Shown here: positions 9,084-16,598 of the stretch, piece after piece
How the letters are laid out: the number at the start of each line of letters is the position of its first letter
Position numbering within the stretch: the first letter of the stretch is position 1
NCBI GenBank assembly: GCA_903857795.1
Contig: CAIOGM010000020.1
Coordinates: 1-35,422 of the forward strand
Length of the DNA stretch: 35,422 nucleotides
Source of the DNA: an uncultured Geobacter sp.
GTDB taxonomy: Bacteria > Desulfobacterota > Desulfuromonadia > Geobacterales > CAIOGM01
Direction: 5' to 3'
Notes under the pieces: generated by a model
Databases searched by the model: none
What the model was told of the DNA's origin: nothing
What the model saw: only the letters and a program-made list of their open reading frames with translations
Program-made: the position numbers and the translations under genes

Positions 9084-9806
9084 ATGAAAAACAGATATAT
9101 TATTTCTATAGCAGTAATTATCGTGGCTCCCATGCTCTGCATCATGGTATTTGCGACGCAAATAAGCAGTGCCATCAGGTTTATCTTACCAGTGACGTTA
9201 CTGACAATTATGATACTATCATATTGTGCATATTACATATTTAATTACGATTCAAGCTACGGAGTAAGCAAGCGGAGCTACTACAAGAAACACAAGAAAA
9301 AGGGCTCATCCACTGCGGGGCGCAGTACTGACCTGAACATGGCGCTCCTGGAACTTCCGTTAAACCACATCATCATCAATAAATTCGCTAAAAATACGCT
9401 GGAAATCGAGCACATGGTCATAGGACCATCAGGCATATTCCTGATCGACAGCAGCAACATAAGAGGAAAAATCGAAGTGACGGGATATTCCATGCTGCTT
9501 GACGGTAAACGCGGGGTAGAGAGCGTGACCAAAGAGATAAAAAAGAAGTCTCAATCCCTAAAACCCGATTTCAAAACATTCAATGAAGATAAGCATCTGA
9601 TAAAGCCGGTACTCTGTTTCACTCATGCCATGGTTGACAACAGTGAAGATGACACCTGCGACGGTGTTATCATCACCTCAATCGAAGATATAATCGGGAT
9701 CATTTCGGAATCACGCCTGATACTGGAAAAGCCCGAGATAACCAGCATCCATGCGTACCTCGCAAAAAACTCTACCTATGCCAGTTGCAGGAACATCCGC
9801 TCATAA
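9084..9806 (+). CDS. Membrane-anchored NERD-like domain protein with altered catalytic residues
   Basis: 240 residues; SD AGGGA lies about 8 bases before the ATG. Two transmembrane helices (about 5-25 and 30-52) are followed by a basic stretch (KRSYYKKHKKK), so the rest is likely cytoplasmic. Residues about 90-135 fit the NERD (nuclease-related) domain: LNHIIINKF, then EIEHMVIGPSGIFLIDSSN. The family consensus here is an xIDH motif followed by IE-x-K. In this protein the Asp is E109 and the ExK triad is D122-S-S124, so catalytic competence is doubtful. Codon use and base content are more AT-rich than in the neighbours. It is convergent with panE and separated from it by a bidirectional terminator. 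The NERD assignment is by motif only. Confidence 0.7.
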   Translation: MKNRYIISIAVIIVAPMLCIMVFATQISSAIRFILPVTLLTIMILSYCAYYIFNYDSSYGVSKRSYYKKHKKKGSSTAGRSTDLNMALLELPLNHIIINKFAKNTLEIEHMVIGPSGIFLIDSSNIRGKIEVTGYSMLLDGKRGVESVTKEIKKKSQSLKPDFKTFNEDKHLIKPVLCFTHAMVDNSEDDTCDGVIITSIEDIIGIISESRLILEKPEITSIHAYLAKNSTYASCRNIRS

Positions 9807-9841
9807 CCGCACCGAAGTGACCACAACCAGAAAGACAGAAA

Positions 9842-9876
9842 AAGCCCCTGCATTTTCACAGGGGCTTCGGTTTTTT
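9842..9876. terminator. Bidirectional rho-independent terminator
   Basis: AAGCCCCTG / CAGGGGCTT stem (9842-9850 with 9859-9867) and a T-run at 9871-9876 for the plus strand. The A-run just left of the stem gives a T-run for the minus strand. It serves the convergent NERD-like gene and panE. Confidence 0.85.
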
Positions 9877-9879
9877 CCG

Positions 9880-9900
9880 CCCGTCAATGATCTTGACGGG
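9880..9900. other. Perfect hairpin downstream of the terminator
   Basis: CCCGTCAA (9880-9887), a 5-base loop, and TTGACGGG (9893-9900). No T-run on either side, so it is not a clear intrinsic terminator. It could help stabilise the 3' end of the panE mRNA. Confidence 0.4.
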
Positions 9901-10018
9901 CTACGGACTGCATCCCTCTTTGCAGCGGGACACGGGGCGAATACGGAATCTTTCAGTCCACATTGGCGTATCTCCTTTCAGTGCTCGGACGGTTGTTGAT
10001 GCGAGCTCACTGTACATC

Positions 10019-10984
10019 TCATCGAAGAGTCTCGTCAATAGAAATCTCAACTCCAGAGATATCAGCCAGAGGGGGGACGCTCACCACCTGCTCCAGAAGC
10101 GTGGCAAGCATCGCAACCCGTGGCATTCGGACATTCTCCATCCGCCCGTACTCAAGAGGGATCCGGAAAATTGCCGCCGTCTCCAACTGCCGCCCCTCCT
10201 CCCGGTCCAGCTGCATGGATGGCTTGTAAACCCCCATGGCGTCGGTGAATAGCAGCATGTTATCCGCAAAAGTCTCCGGAATCGGTGAGGAGAGCCCCTG
10301 TGCGTTGGCGGCGGTGATGACCTCGATCATGATCTCCCGTAACGACTGGCGGGTCGCGGCCACGGTCAGCAGTCGATCCACCGTCTGCTGCAGCAGGGCG
10401 CAGAGGCCGTTGAAGGGGATATTCCAGACCAGCTTCTCCCAACGAACCTTACTCAGATCATCGGTCATCCGGCAGTCGACTCCGGCGCGGGTGAAGAGCG
10501 TTGCCAGTTCCTCCAGCCGACTCCGATCACCTGCTTGATATTCGCCGATGACCACCCGCCCCGCCCCCAGATGATGCAGCACCCCGGGCTCGCCTCGATT
10601 GGAGCAGAGAAAGGCCACCCCGCCCATGACTCGTTCCGCTCCAAAGAGAGCAGCCAGGGTAGCTTCGTTGCCTAACCCGTTCTGCAGCGTCAGGATCTGT
10701 GTGTCGTTGCCCAGCAGCGGTCCCACCAGCTCGGCCAGCCGGTCATTGGCAAAACTCTTCAGCCCGATGAGCACCAGATCCACCGGCCCGATCTCAACCG
10801 GAGTCCGGAAGCCCTGCACTCCGGTCAGCTGGAAATCACCGTTGATAGAAAAGAGCTTCAGCCCCCGGTTCATGATCGCTTCATAATCGCGGCGGAGCAG
10901 AAAACGGACATCTTCACCGCACCGCTGCAGCAGGGCGCCATAGTACAGTCCCAACGCACCCGATCCGACAATTGCTATCTTCAT
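10019..10984 (-). CDS. panE: 2-dehydropantoate 2-reductase (ketopantoate reductase)
   Basis: 321 residues, normal length. NADPH-binding GSGALG (G7-x-G9-xx-G12) opens an N-terminal Rossmann domain. The probable catalytic lysine is K184 in VRWEKLVWNIPFN, with the conserved Asn 188. The C-terminal helical domain carries S256-MQLD-R261 and E268 near the pantoate site. The enzyme reduces ketopantoate to pantoate in pantothenate/CoA synthesis in the cytoplasm. SD GGGAGA lies about 6 bases before the ATG. It is alone on its strand, divergent from the chemoreceptor gene with 77 bases between starts, so the two may share control. Related reductases of unknown substrate exist in this family. Confidence 0.87.
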   Translation of the reverse strand: MKIAIVGSGALGLYYGALLQRCGEDVRFLLRRDYEAIMNRGLKLFSINGDFQLTGVQGFRTPVEIGPVDLVLIGLKSFANDRLAELVGPLLGNDTQILTLQNGLGNEATLAALFGAERVMGGVAFLCSNRGEPGVLHHLGAGRVVIGEYQAGDRSRLEELATLFTRAGVDCRMTDDLSKVRWEKLVWNIPFNGLCALLQQTVDRLLTVAATRQSLREIMIEVITAANAQGLSSPIPETFADNMLLFTDAMGVYKPSMQLDREEGRQLETAAIFRIPLEYGRMENVRMPRVAMLATLLEQVVSVPPLADISGVEISIDETLR

Positions 10985-11003
10985 TGATTCTCTCCCGAAA
11001 CCC

Positions 11004-11032
11004 TTCGTAATAAATTCTTAATGTGTTATACT
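11004..11032 (+). promoter_or_regulatory. Extended -10 promoter for the chemoreceptor gene
   Basis: TGT-TATACT (11024-11032) is an extended -10 motif; the -35 at 11004-11009 (TTCGTA) is weak, with a 17-base spacer. The start would be near 11039. This excludes the upstream in-frame ATG at 11023, which overlaps the motif, and supports ATG 11062. Confidence 0.5.
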
Positions 11033-11061
11033 GCCGGAAATCGACCAAAAGGATCATCACA

Positions 11062-13122
11062 ATGAACAAATGTTCCAGAGTCTCGCTTGGTGTCAGACTG
11101 TCTCTCATTCAGTCGGCAATAATTATCATAGTAATGGTACTGTTCACCACCTTTTTGTCTGCTTTTACGACTAAACGGCTTGAGCTACGGGCGGAAAAAG
11201 ATCTCAATCAGCAACTGAGCCTGGTTATCAACTCCATGTCTGCATACAATTCGGTACTTGCAGAGAGTACGGCCAGGCTTACAGCCGTGTTCCGCAGCTA
11301 CTTTCCGGGACAACTCTCCCTGGACAGTGCGCGACAGATCACCGTCGGAGAGAGGAGGACTCCGGCTTTCAGGAACGGAAGCAGAACGCTCAACCTGAAC
11401 GAAGAAATTGTCGATCGGTTCACCGGCGTGACGCAGGCCGTGGCCACGATCTTTGTGCGATCGGGTGACGACTTCGTCCGCATTGCCACCTCAGTAAAAA
11501 AAGATGACGGCAGTCGCGCCGTCGGGACCGCGCTGGAGAGGACACATCCCGCGTATGAAGGGTTGCTCAAGGGGGAGGAGTATGTGGGGAAGGCCACCCT
11601 GTTCGGCAAGGATTACATGACCAGATACCTGCCGCTGAAGGACAGACAGAACCGGGTCATTGCCGTCCTGTTCGTCGGTCTGGATTTCACCAACGGACTC
11701 AAGGTGCTCAAGGAAAAGATCCGGAGCATCAAAATCGCGGACTCCGGCTATTTTTATGCTCTTGACGCCAAGGAGGCGAAGGATCTGGGAAAGCTGCAGA
11801 TTCATCCGACCAAGGAGGGGACAAATATCCTTGATATCAAGGACTCCGATGGCCGACCATTGGTCAGGGAGATGTTGAAACAGAAAAATGGCGTTATTTA
11901 TTACCCCTGGGTCAACAAGGAACTCGGTGAGTCATCCCCCCGGCAGAAACTGGTCGCATATAAATACTTCAAGGAGTGGGACTGGCTGATTGCCGGGGGG
12001 TCATATCTGCAGGAGATTTCCGCCGAAGCAGCATGGCTGCATAATGCCATGCTTGGCGCCACCGCGCTCGTTGTCGCCATACTGCTCCTCCTCTTCATGG
12101 TTGTGCTGAAACGGTGGATCTCACAACCATTGCGCGAGGCCGTAGCCATGACAGAACTGCTGGCGTCGGGAGACTTCAGTACTGTCGCGTGTCATAATTT
12201 CGGCTCCACGAGAGCTTTGGATGAGGTCGAGTATCTCTCCCAGGGAATCCGTCGTATGTCATGTGCCCTGAAGGAGATCCTGGTGAAGATCAGCAGTTCA
12301 TCCCGGGAGGTTTCTGCAGCGGCAGAACGGGTCAACGCCAGCTCCAAACGGATCGCCACCGGGGCCGAAGATGTGGCCGGCCAGACAATAGCCGTTGCTA
12401 CCTCCGGAGAAGAGATGTCGGCCACCTCCGGAGACATCGCCCGGAATTGCCAGATGGCGGCCGAGGGGGCTCGACGCGCCTCGCAAACCGCCCAGAACGG
12501 CGCCCTGGTTGTGGAGTCCACTATTGCGGTGATGGGGCAGATCGCGACGAGGGTCCAGGAATCGGCGCAGACCGTGGCAAGCCTGGGCGCCCGGAGTGAG
12601 CAGATCGGCGCCATTATCGGCACCATCGAAGACATCGCCGACCAGACCAATCTACTGGCGCTTAATGCCGCCATCGAAGCGGCACGAGCAGGTGAGCAGG
12701 GACGAGGCTTTGCCGTTGTCGCCGACGAAGTCCGTGCGCTGGCAGAGCGGACCACCCGCGCCACCAAAGAGATCGGAGAGATGATCAAGGCCATTCAGAA
12801 GGAGACCGGCGGGGCGGTCGGTGCCATGGAGCAGGGGGTGCTGCAGGTGGAGGCGGGAACGAGAGAGGCGGCAAAATCCGGCGATGCGCTGCGGGACATC
12901 CTGGAACAGGTCACTACCGTCGCCATGCAGGTCAATCAGATCGCCGTCGCCGCCGAACAGCAGACCGCGACCACCGGTGAAATATCAAGGAACATACTAC
13001 AGATTACCGAAGTTGTGCAGGAGACCGCTGGCTGTGCCCACGAGTCGGCTACCGCGGCGGCACTGTTGAATAGCAATGCCGAGGAGCTGCAACGGATAGT
13101 AAATCAGTTCAAACTGAGCTGA
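11062..13122 (+). CDS. Methyl-accepting chemotaxis protein with periplasmic Cache3-Cache2 sensor
   Basis: 686 residues from ATG 11062 (SD AAGGAT); the in-frame ATG at 11023 lies inside the promoter. TM1 is about 13-36 and TM2 about 328-350, with roughly 290 periplasmic residues between them. The periplasmic part fits a Cache_3-Cache_2 fusion: [43 protein letters not shown], and then a second Cache with DSGYFYALD and [14 protein letters not shown] segment follows (about 350-403), then the signalling hairpin whose tip is [20 protein letters not shown] (about 527-546). It senses a ligand outside the cytoplasmic membrane and controls CheA. There are no che genes nearby, so it is an orphan receptor. 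No C-terminal CheR-binding pentapeptide is seen. It converges with the kinase gene 25 bases downstream. Confidence 0.92.
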   Translation: MNKCSRVSLGVRLSLIQSAIIIIVMVLFTTFLSAFTTKRLELRAEKDLNQQLSLVINSMSAYNSVLAESTARLTAVFRSYFPGQLSLDSARQITVGERRTPAFRNGSRTLNLNEEIVDRFTGVTQAVATIFVRSGDDFVRIATSVKKDDGSRAVGTALERTHPAYEGLLKGEEYVGKATLFGKDYMTRYLPLKDRQNRVIAVLFVGLDFTNGLKVLKEKIRSIKIADSGYFYALDAKEAKDLGKLQIHPTKEGTNILDIKDSDGRPLVREMLKQKNGVIYYPWVNKELGESSPRQKLVAYKYFKEWDWLIAGGSYLQEISAEAAWLHNAMLGATALVVAILLLLFMVVLKRWISQPLREAVAMTELLASGDFSTVACHNFGSTRALDEVEYLSQGIRRMSCALKEILVKISSSSREVSAAAERVNASSKRIATGAEDVAGQTIAVATSGEEMSATSGDIARNCQMAAEGARRASQTAQNGALVVESTIAVMGQIATRVQESAQTVASLGARSEQIGAIIGTIEDIADQTNLLALNAAIEAARAGEQGRGFAVVADEVRALAERTTRATKEIGEMIKAIQKETGGAVGAMEQGVLQVEAGTREAAKSGDALRDILEQVTTVAMQVNQIAVAAEQQTATTGEISRNILQITEVVQETAGCAHESATAAALLNSNAEELQRIVNQFKLS

Positions 13123-13147
13123 GGAGCCGCCTGTTATCGACAACAGT

Positions 13148-15895
13148 TCAGGCTGCATCCTCCTCCCCGGTGCTGCGGGGGAGCTTGACGGTAAAGGTCG
13201 TGCCGCTCCCCACTACGCTCTCCACCAGAAACTCGCCCTTGTGCTTTTTTATGATCTCGTAGGAGATGCTTAACCCCAGGCCGGTCCCCTTCCCCACCTC
13301 CTTGGTGGTATAGAAGGGGTTGAAGATCTGTTCGCGGATCTCTTCCGGAATCCCCTCGCCGGTATCGCTCACCGAGGCGTAGATGAAGCCGGCGTCATGC
13401 CAGCTCCGGAGCACGATCTCTCCCGGTGGGACAATGGCCTGCCCCGCATTGACCAGCAGATTCAGGAAGACCTGATTCAGCTGCCCCGGGTGACAGAAGA
13501 GCACCGGCACCGTCTCGTACTCCTTTCTCACGGTGGCCACATACTTCAGTTCGTTGGCACAGATGGTCAGGGCGCTCTCCAGGCAGTCGCTCAGCAGCAC
13601 CAACTCCTTCTCCACCCGGTCCACCCGGGAAAAACTCTTCAGATCCTGGACGATCTTCGTCACCCGATCCGCGCCATCAAGAGACTCCCCAATCAGATCG
13701 GTCCCATCTGACAGGATGTTCTCCATCTCCAGTGACCTCCTCCGACTCTCCATGCTCTCCCGGCACTCTGCCGACAGCTCCCCTTCCAGCCGTTCCTGAC
13801 AGAAGCTGTCAAAATCAACGATCTGTTGGAAATAATCGGCCAGGACATGGAGGTTGCTGGTGATGAACCCCATGGGATTGTTGATCTCATGGGCCACGCC
13901 GGCCGCCAGCTGCCCGATGGAGGCCATCTTTTCACTCTGGACCAGCGACTGATCTTTTTCCCGGCTCTTCTTCACCTCAATGGCCACCCGCGTCTCAAGT
14001 TCACGGTTCAGCAGCTCCAGCTGACGGCGCTGCTCCAGGAGCAGCTCCTGGGCCCTGCTCCGTTGATCTACCTCCTGCTGCAGGAGCTCCGCCTGAGCAT
14101 AGAGCGCCGCCTCGGTCCTCTTGCGCTCGGTGATGTCACGGAACAACCCCGCCGCGTGCCAGCGCCCCCCGAGCTTGAAGCTGGAGATGGAGAGTTCCGC
14201 AGGGAACTCCTCTCCGCTCTTCCGGAGAGCCGCCAGGTCGAGGGTCCGATTTATAAGCGGCCCTTCGCCGGTCCGGGCAAAGTGATCGCGGGCGGCACGA
14301 TATGCCTCAAGATACCGTGGAGGAGCAAGGGTCTCATGGACCGCCAGGCCGATGATCTCCTCGGCGGAGTAGCCAAAGATCCGCTCCGCCGCCGGATTCC
14401 AGAAGGTAACAATCCCTTCATCGTCCAGCTGAATGATGGCGTCCTGAGCCACCGTGCTGAAGCTGCGAAACCTCTGTTCACTGTCACGCAGCTCATCCTC
14501 CGCCTGCTTACGGACGGTGATGTCGCGACTGCTCCCCTGGAGCGTGCTGACTCCCCCCTGGCGGTCCCGAACCGTCCTGATCGTGGTCTCGGTCCAGAAC
14601 AGAGTGCCATCCCTACGGTACATCTGCAGCTCCAGGGTCCGATCCCCCCACTGCTGCTCCACCGGTTGTCCTGTTTCATCTCGGAACAGCTCCCGGACCA
14701 GGGCAAGACTCTCAGGAGCTAGGGTCCGCTCCAGGGGAATGGCATTGGCCTCCTCCGGGGTATACCCGCGCAGGGTCGCCACGGCGGGACTGTGATAGGT
14801 GAAGACACCGTCCATCCCCATCAGCCAGATGGTGTCGCTGCCGTTCTCGGCAAGGAGGCGGTACTTCTCCTCACGCTCGCGCAGCTCCTCCACCAGCTCT
14901 CTCTGAGCCTGCTCGGCCTGGCGTGCGGCGGTGACATCACGGGCGATGCCGAGAATCCCGTCAAGTTCCCCGGAATCGGCAAGCAGGGGGATCTTGATAG
15001 TCTCCATCAACGCCCGGTGGCCTTTGTCGGTAGAGCTGAACCAGATGTCGTGCTTGCTCGTGCGACAGGTGGTCAGCGCCTCCTGATCCTTGGCCCGAAA
15101 GCAGGCAGCCAGATCGTCGGCAACGCCGGCATGACCGGAGCGGCCGACGATCTCCCCTTGAGTGACCCCGAAGAACTCCTCGTATGCCGGGTTGCAGGAG
15201 AGGTAACTCCCTGTGGCATCTTTGAGCCAGATCAGGTCGGGGATGGTCCCTACCACGACTTTAAGGAGCTTACGCTCCCGCTCAAGACGCTCTTCCGTGG
15301 CGGAAAACTCAAGGGCGTAGCCGAGATCAGCACAGATCTCCATCAGCAACTGCTCTTCATCGCTGGAAAAAAAGTCGCACTCCGTGGAGTAGAGGACGAG
15401 GCTGGCGATGACACCCGAAGGGAGGAGCACCGGAAAACCGGCATTGGCGTTGAACCCGTTACGCTCCGCCTGGCCACGCCAGGGGAACATGGTGGGGTTG
15501 GCCGGGATATTGTTGCAGATTATGGGGCGGTTCTCTCTGATGGAGCGCCCGGCGGAACCGTGCCCTTCGGGAATATCGCGGCTGGAGACGCGGACCGTGG
15601 CAAGATACCCCAAGGAGTCGCCGAAGGCCGCCTCGGGTACGAGCCACCCCTCGGCGTCGGGGAGTGCGAACCAGGCCAGCCGGAAGGCGCCCACCTCCAC
15701 CAGTATCCGGCAGATCTCCTGGAGCAGTTCCAGCCGCCCCGCCCTGCGGGTCATGGCGCGATTGACGGCACTGAGCACCGCATAGAGCCGATTGACATGT
15801 TGCAATCGCCGTTCCTGTTCGGAGCCAAGAGAGAGCGTCTGTTCAGCCAAATGTGGGGGGATGGGAGATCCGTTCATGTTGCTGCTAGTCGTCAT
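13148..15895 (-). CDS. Soluble GAF/PAS sensor histidine kinase
   Basis: 915 residues without transmembrane segments. Order: GAF (about 45-205), PAS (about 212-335), PAS (about 345-470), PAS (about 475-600, [16 protein letters not shown]), coiled coil (600-655), HisKA with the phosphate acceptor H669 in AAGVAHEINNPMG, and HATPase_c with NLLVNAGQA (N box), DTGEGIP (G1) and [11 protein letters not shown] (G2). The HEINNPMG type resembles NtrB/group 4 kinases. It has no receiver domain. Start ATG 15895 follows AAAGG. It is divergent from a small gene and a hybrid kinase, and its third PAS closely resembles a PAS of that hybrid kinase. No response regulator is adjacent on the same strand, so its partner is unknown; the REC/HD-GYP protein at 20315 is one possibility. 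Confidence 0.9.
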   Translation of the reverse strand: MTTSSNMNGSPIPPHLAEQTLSLGSEQERRLQHVNRLYAVLSAVNRAMTRRAGRLELLQEICRILVEVGAFRLAWFALPDAEGWLVPEAAFGDSLGYLATVRVSSRDIPEGHGSAGRSIRENRPIICNNIPANPTMFPWRGQAERNGFNANAGFPVLLPSGVIASLVLYSTECDFFSSDEEQLLMEICADLGYALEFSATEERLERERKLLKVVVGTIPDLIWLKDATGSYLSCNPAYEEFFGVTQGEIVGRSGHAGVADDLAACFRAKDQEALTTCRTSKHDIWFSSTDKGHRALMETIKIPLLADSGELDGILGIARDVTAARQAEQAQRELVEELREREEKYRLLAENGSDTIWLMGMDGVFTYHSPAVATLRGYTPEEANAIPLERTLAPESLALVRELFRDETGQPVEQQWGDRTLELQMYRRDGTLFWTETTIRTVRDRQGGVSTLQGSSRDITVRKQAEDELRDSEQRFRSFSTVAQDAIIQLDDEGIVTFWNPAAERIFGYSAEEIIGLAVHETLAPPRYLEAYRAARDHFARTGEGPLINRTLDLAALRKSGEEFPAELSISSFKLGGRWHAAGLFRDITERKRTEAALYAQAELLQQEVDQRSRAQELLLEQRRQLELLNRELETRVAIEVKKSREKDQSLVQSEKMASIGQLAAGVAHEINNPMGFITSNLHVLADYFQQIVDFDSFCQERLEGELSAECRESMESRRRSLEMENILSDGTDLIGESLDGADRVTKIVQDLKSFSRVDRVEKELVLLSDCLESALTICANELKYVATVRKEYETVPVLFCHPGQLNQVFLNLLVNAGQAIVPPGEIVLRSWHDAGFIYASVSDTGEGIPEEIREQIFNPFYTTKEVGKGTGLGLSISYEIIKKHKGEFLVESVVGSGTTFTVKLPRSTGEEDAA

Positions 15896-15977
15896 TGGTA
15901 ACCTTTTCAGGGGATCGCAGTTGCAGTCAAAGCCGCCGTTTACTCTATTTTAGAGTTGCGGCATAAGAATTTATCGC

Positions 15978-16005
15978 ATTTTACGCATTTTAATCTTTTT
16001 GTCCA
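15978..16005 (-). promoter_or_regulatory. Candidate promoter for the soluble kinase
   Basis: On the minus strand TGGACA (16005-16000), a 16-base spacer, and TAAAAT (15983-15978). The leader would be about 75 bases. The -35 lies inside a 15-base palindrome, which fits repressor or activator control. Confidence 0.35.
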
Positions 16006-16012
16006 GGACAAA
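15998..16012. promoter_or_regulatory. 15-base palindrome, candidate operator
   Basis: TTTGTCC-A-GGACAAA, perfect 7-base arms around one base. It overlaps the -35 of the kinase promoter candidate and lies in an AT-rich stretch. The binding protein is unknown. Confidence 0.4.
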
Positions 16013-16152
16013 TATCCCCACCCTCCTTCTTTGCTCAATTCCCAGGAGAGAGTTGGAGTCAAGTATCAGCCTCGATATCCTCCGACCGCGAATCGCTCTC
16101 TGCTCCCGACAGGACGTCCATTATTTTTTTAAAAAATGCTAATTATATTTTA

Positions 16153-16181
16153 TTGACTTTTCTCTGAAACTCTCTTATTCT
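16153..16181 (+). promoter_or_regulatory. Sigma70 promoter for the 52-residue gene
   Basis: TTGACT (16153-16158), exactly 17 bases, TATTCT (16176-16181), with an AT-rich upstream element. One of the best promoter matches in the window. The start would be near 16188, 34 bases before the ATG. Confidence 0.6.
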
Positions 16182-16221
16182 CCTGCACCGAAGTCTTATC
16201 TCGCACAGGGGGGTGAAGGTG

Positions 16222-16380
16222 ATGCCGCTAAAGATTGTTGAGGGTTCGCGAGTCCGGATCTTGGAAACAGGGGACGAAGCCGAGGTGGTGACCATTTGGG
16301 AAGATGACGGAGATTGCCCGTATGAACTTGATGGATATGATTTCTGCTTTTCTCCGGAGGAGCTTGAGCTTATAAACTGA
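16222..16380 (+). CDS. Small acidic protein of unknown function (52 residues)
   Basis: The frame starts MPLKIVEGSRVRILETGDEA and ends in EELELIN before TGA. AGGGGGGT and AAGG lie just upstream of the ATG as SD. It has 15 acidic and only 3 basic residues, and two cysteines (32 and 42). The pattern of a basic strand (GSRVRILETGD), then AEVVTIW and an acidic turn could be a small SH3-like barrel, but I recognise no family. It has its own promoter (16153-16181) and a terminator right after the stop (16404-16436), which argues for a real monocistronic gene. It lies between two divergently arranged kinases, so a link to signalling is possible but unproven. Confidence 0.65.
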   Translation: MPLKIVEGSRVRILETGDEAEVVTIWEDDGDCPYELDGYDFCFSPEELELIN

Positions 16381-16403
16381 CCGGACAAGACCGCCTCCTG
16401 CTC

Positions 16404-16436
16404 CCAAAAGGCCACCCTCTTCAGGTGGTCTTTTGG
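16404..16436 (+). terminator. Terminator after the 52-residue gene
   Basis: 13-bp stem (16404-16416 with 16424-16436) with one G-T wobble, loop CTCTTCA. The core GGCCACC/GGTGGTC is followed by TTTT, flanked on the left by AAAAG, so it can act on either strand. Confidence 0.75.
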
Positions 16437-16519
16437 CATTTCAGCCCCTCTGTCCGGCAGAGTTTCACCATTCGCGGGCACTGATACACCGGCTTATCGT
16501 TAGTTTTTACAAATTTTTC

Positions 16520-16548
16520 TTGCACATTTTATTAAAATTATCTACTGT
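16520..16548 (+). promoter_or_regulatory. Weak candidate promoter for the hybrid kinase
   Basis: TTGCAC (16520-16525), 17 bases of AT-rich spacer, TACTGT (16543-16548). The -10 is poor. No sigma54-type GG-N10-GC pair was found between 16440 and 16598. Confidence 0.25.
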
Positions 16549-16598
16549 TGTCCAGCCAGAGCCATCACCACCCTGTACATTCCCGAGGAGATCGGACC

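Larger units (their letters stand above)
15896..16152. other. AT-rich divergent control region between the two kinase transcripts
   Basis: This stretch contains the minus-strand promoter candidate and palindrome described separately, plus an inverted repeat ACTCTA-TTT-TAGAGT (15942-15956) in the kinase leader. An A/T-rich stretch with T- and A-runs (16121-16152) could act as an UP element for the promoter at 16153. No gene is seen. Confidence 0.5.

Noticed and set aside
11023-11061. Longer start of the chemoreceptor at ATG 11023
   Set aside because: That ATG overlaps the extended -10 element, and 11062 has an SD and the normal N-terminus.
14792-15901. Plus-strand open frame opposite the GAF/PAS kinase
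   Set aside because: Shadow of well-supported kinase coding sequence.
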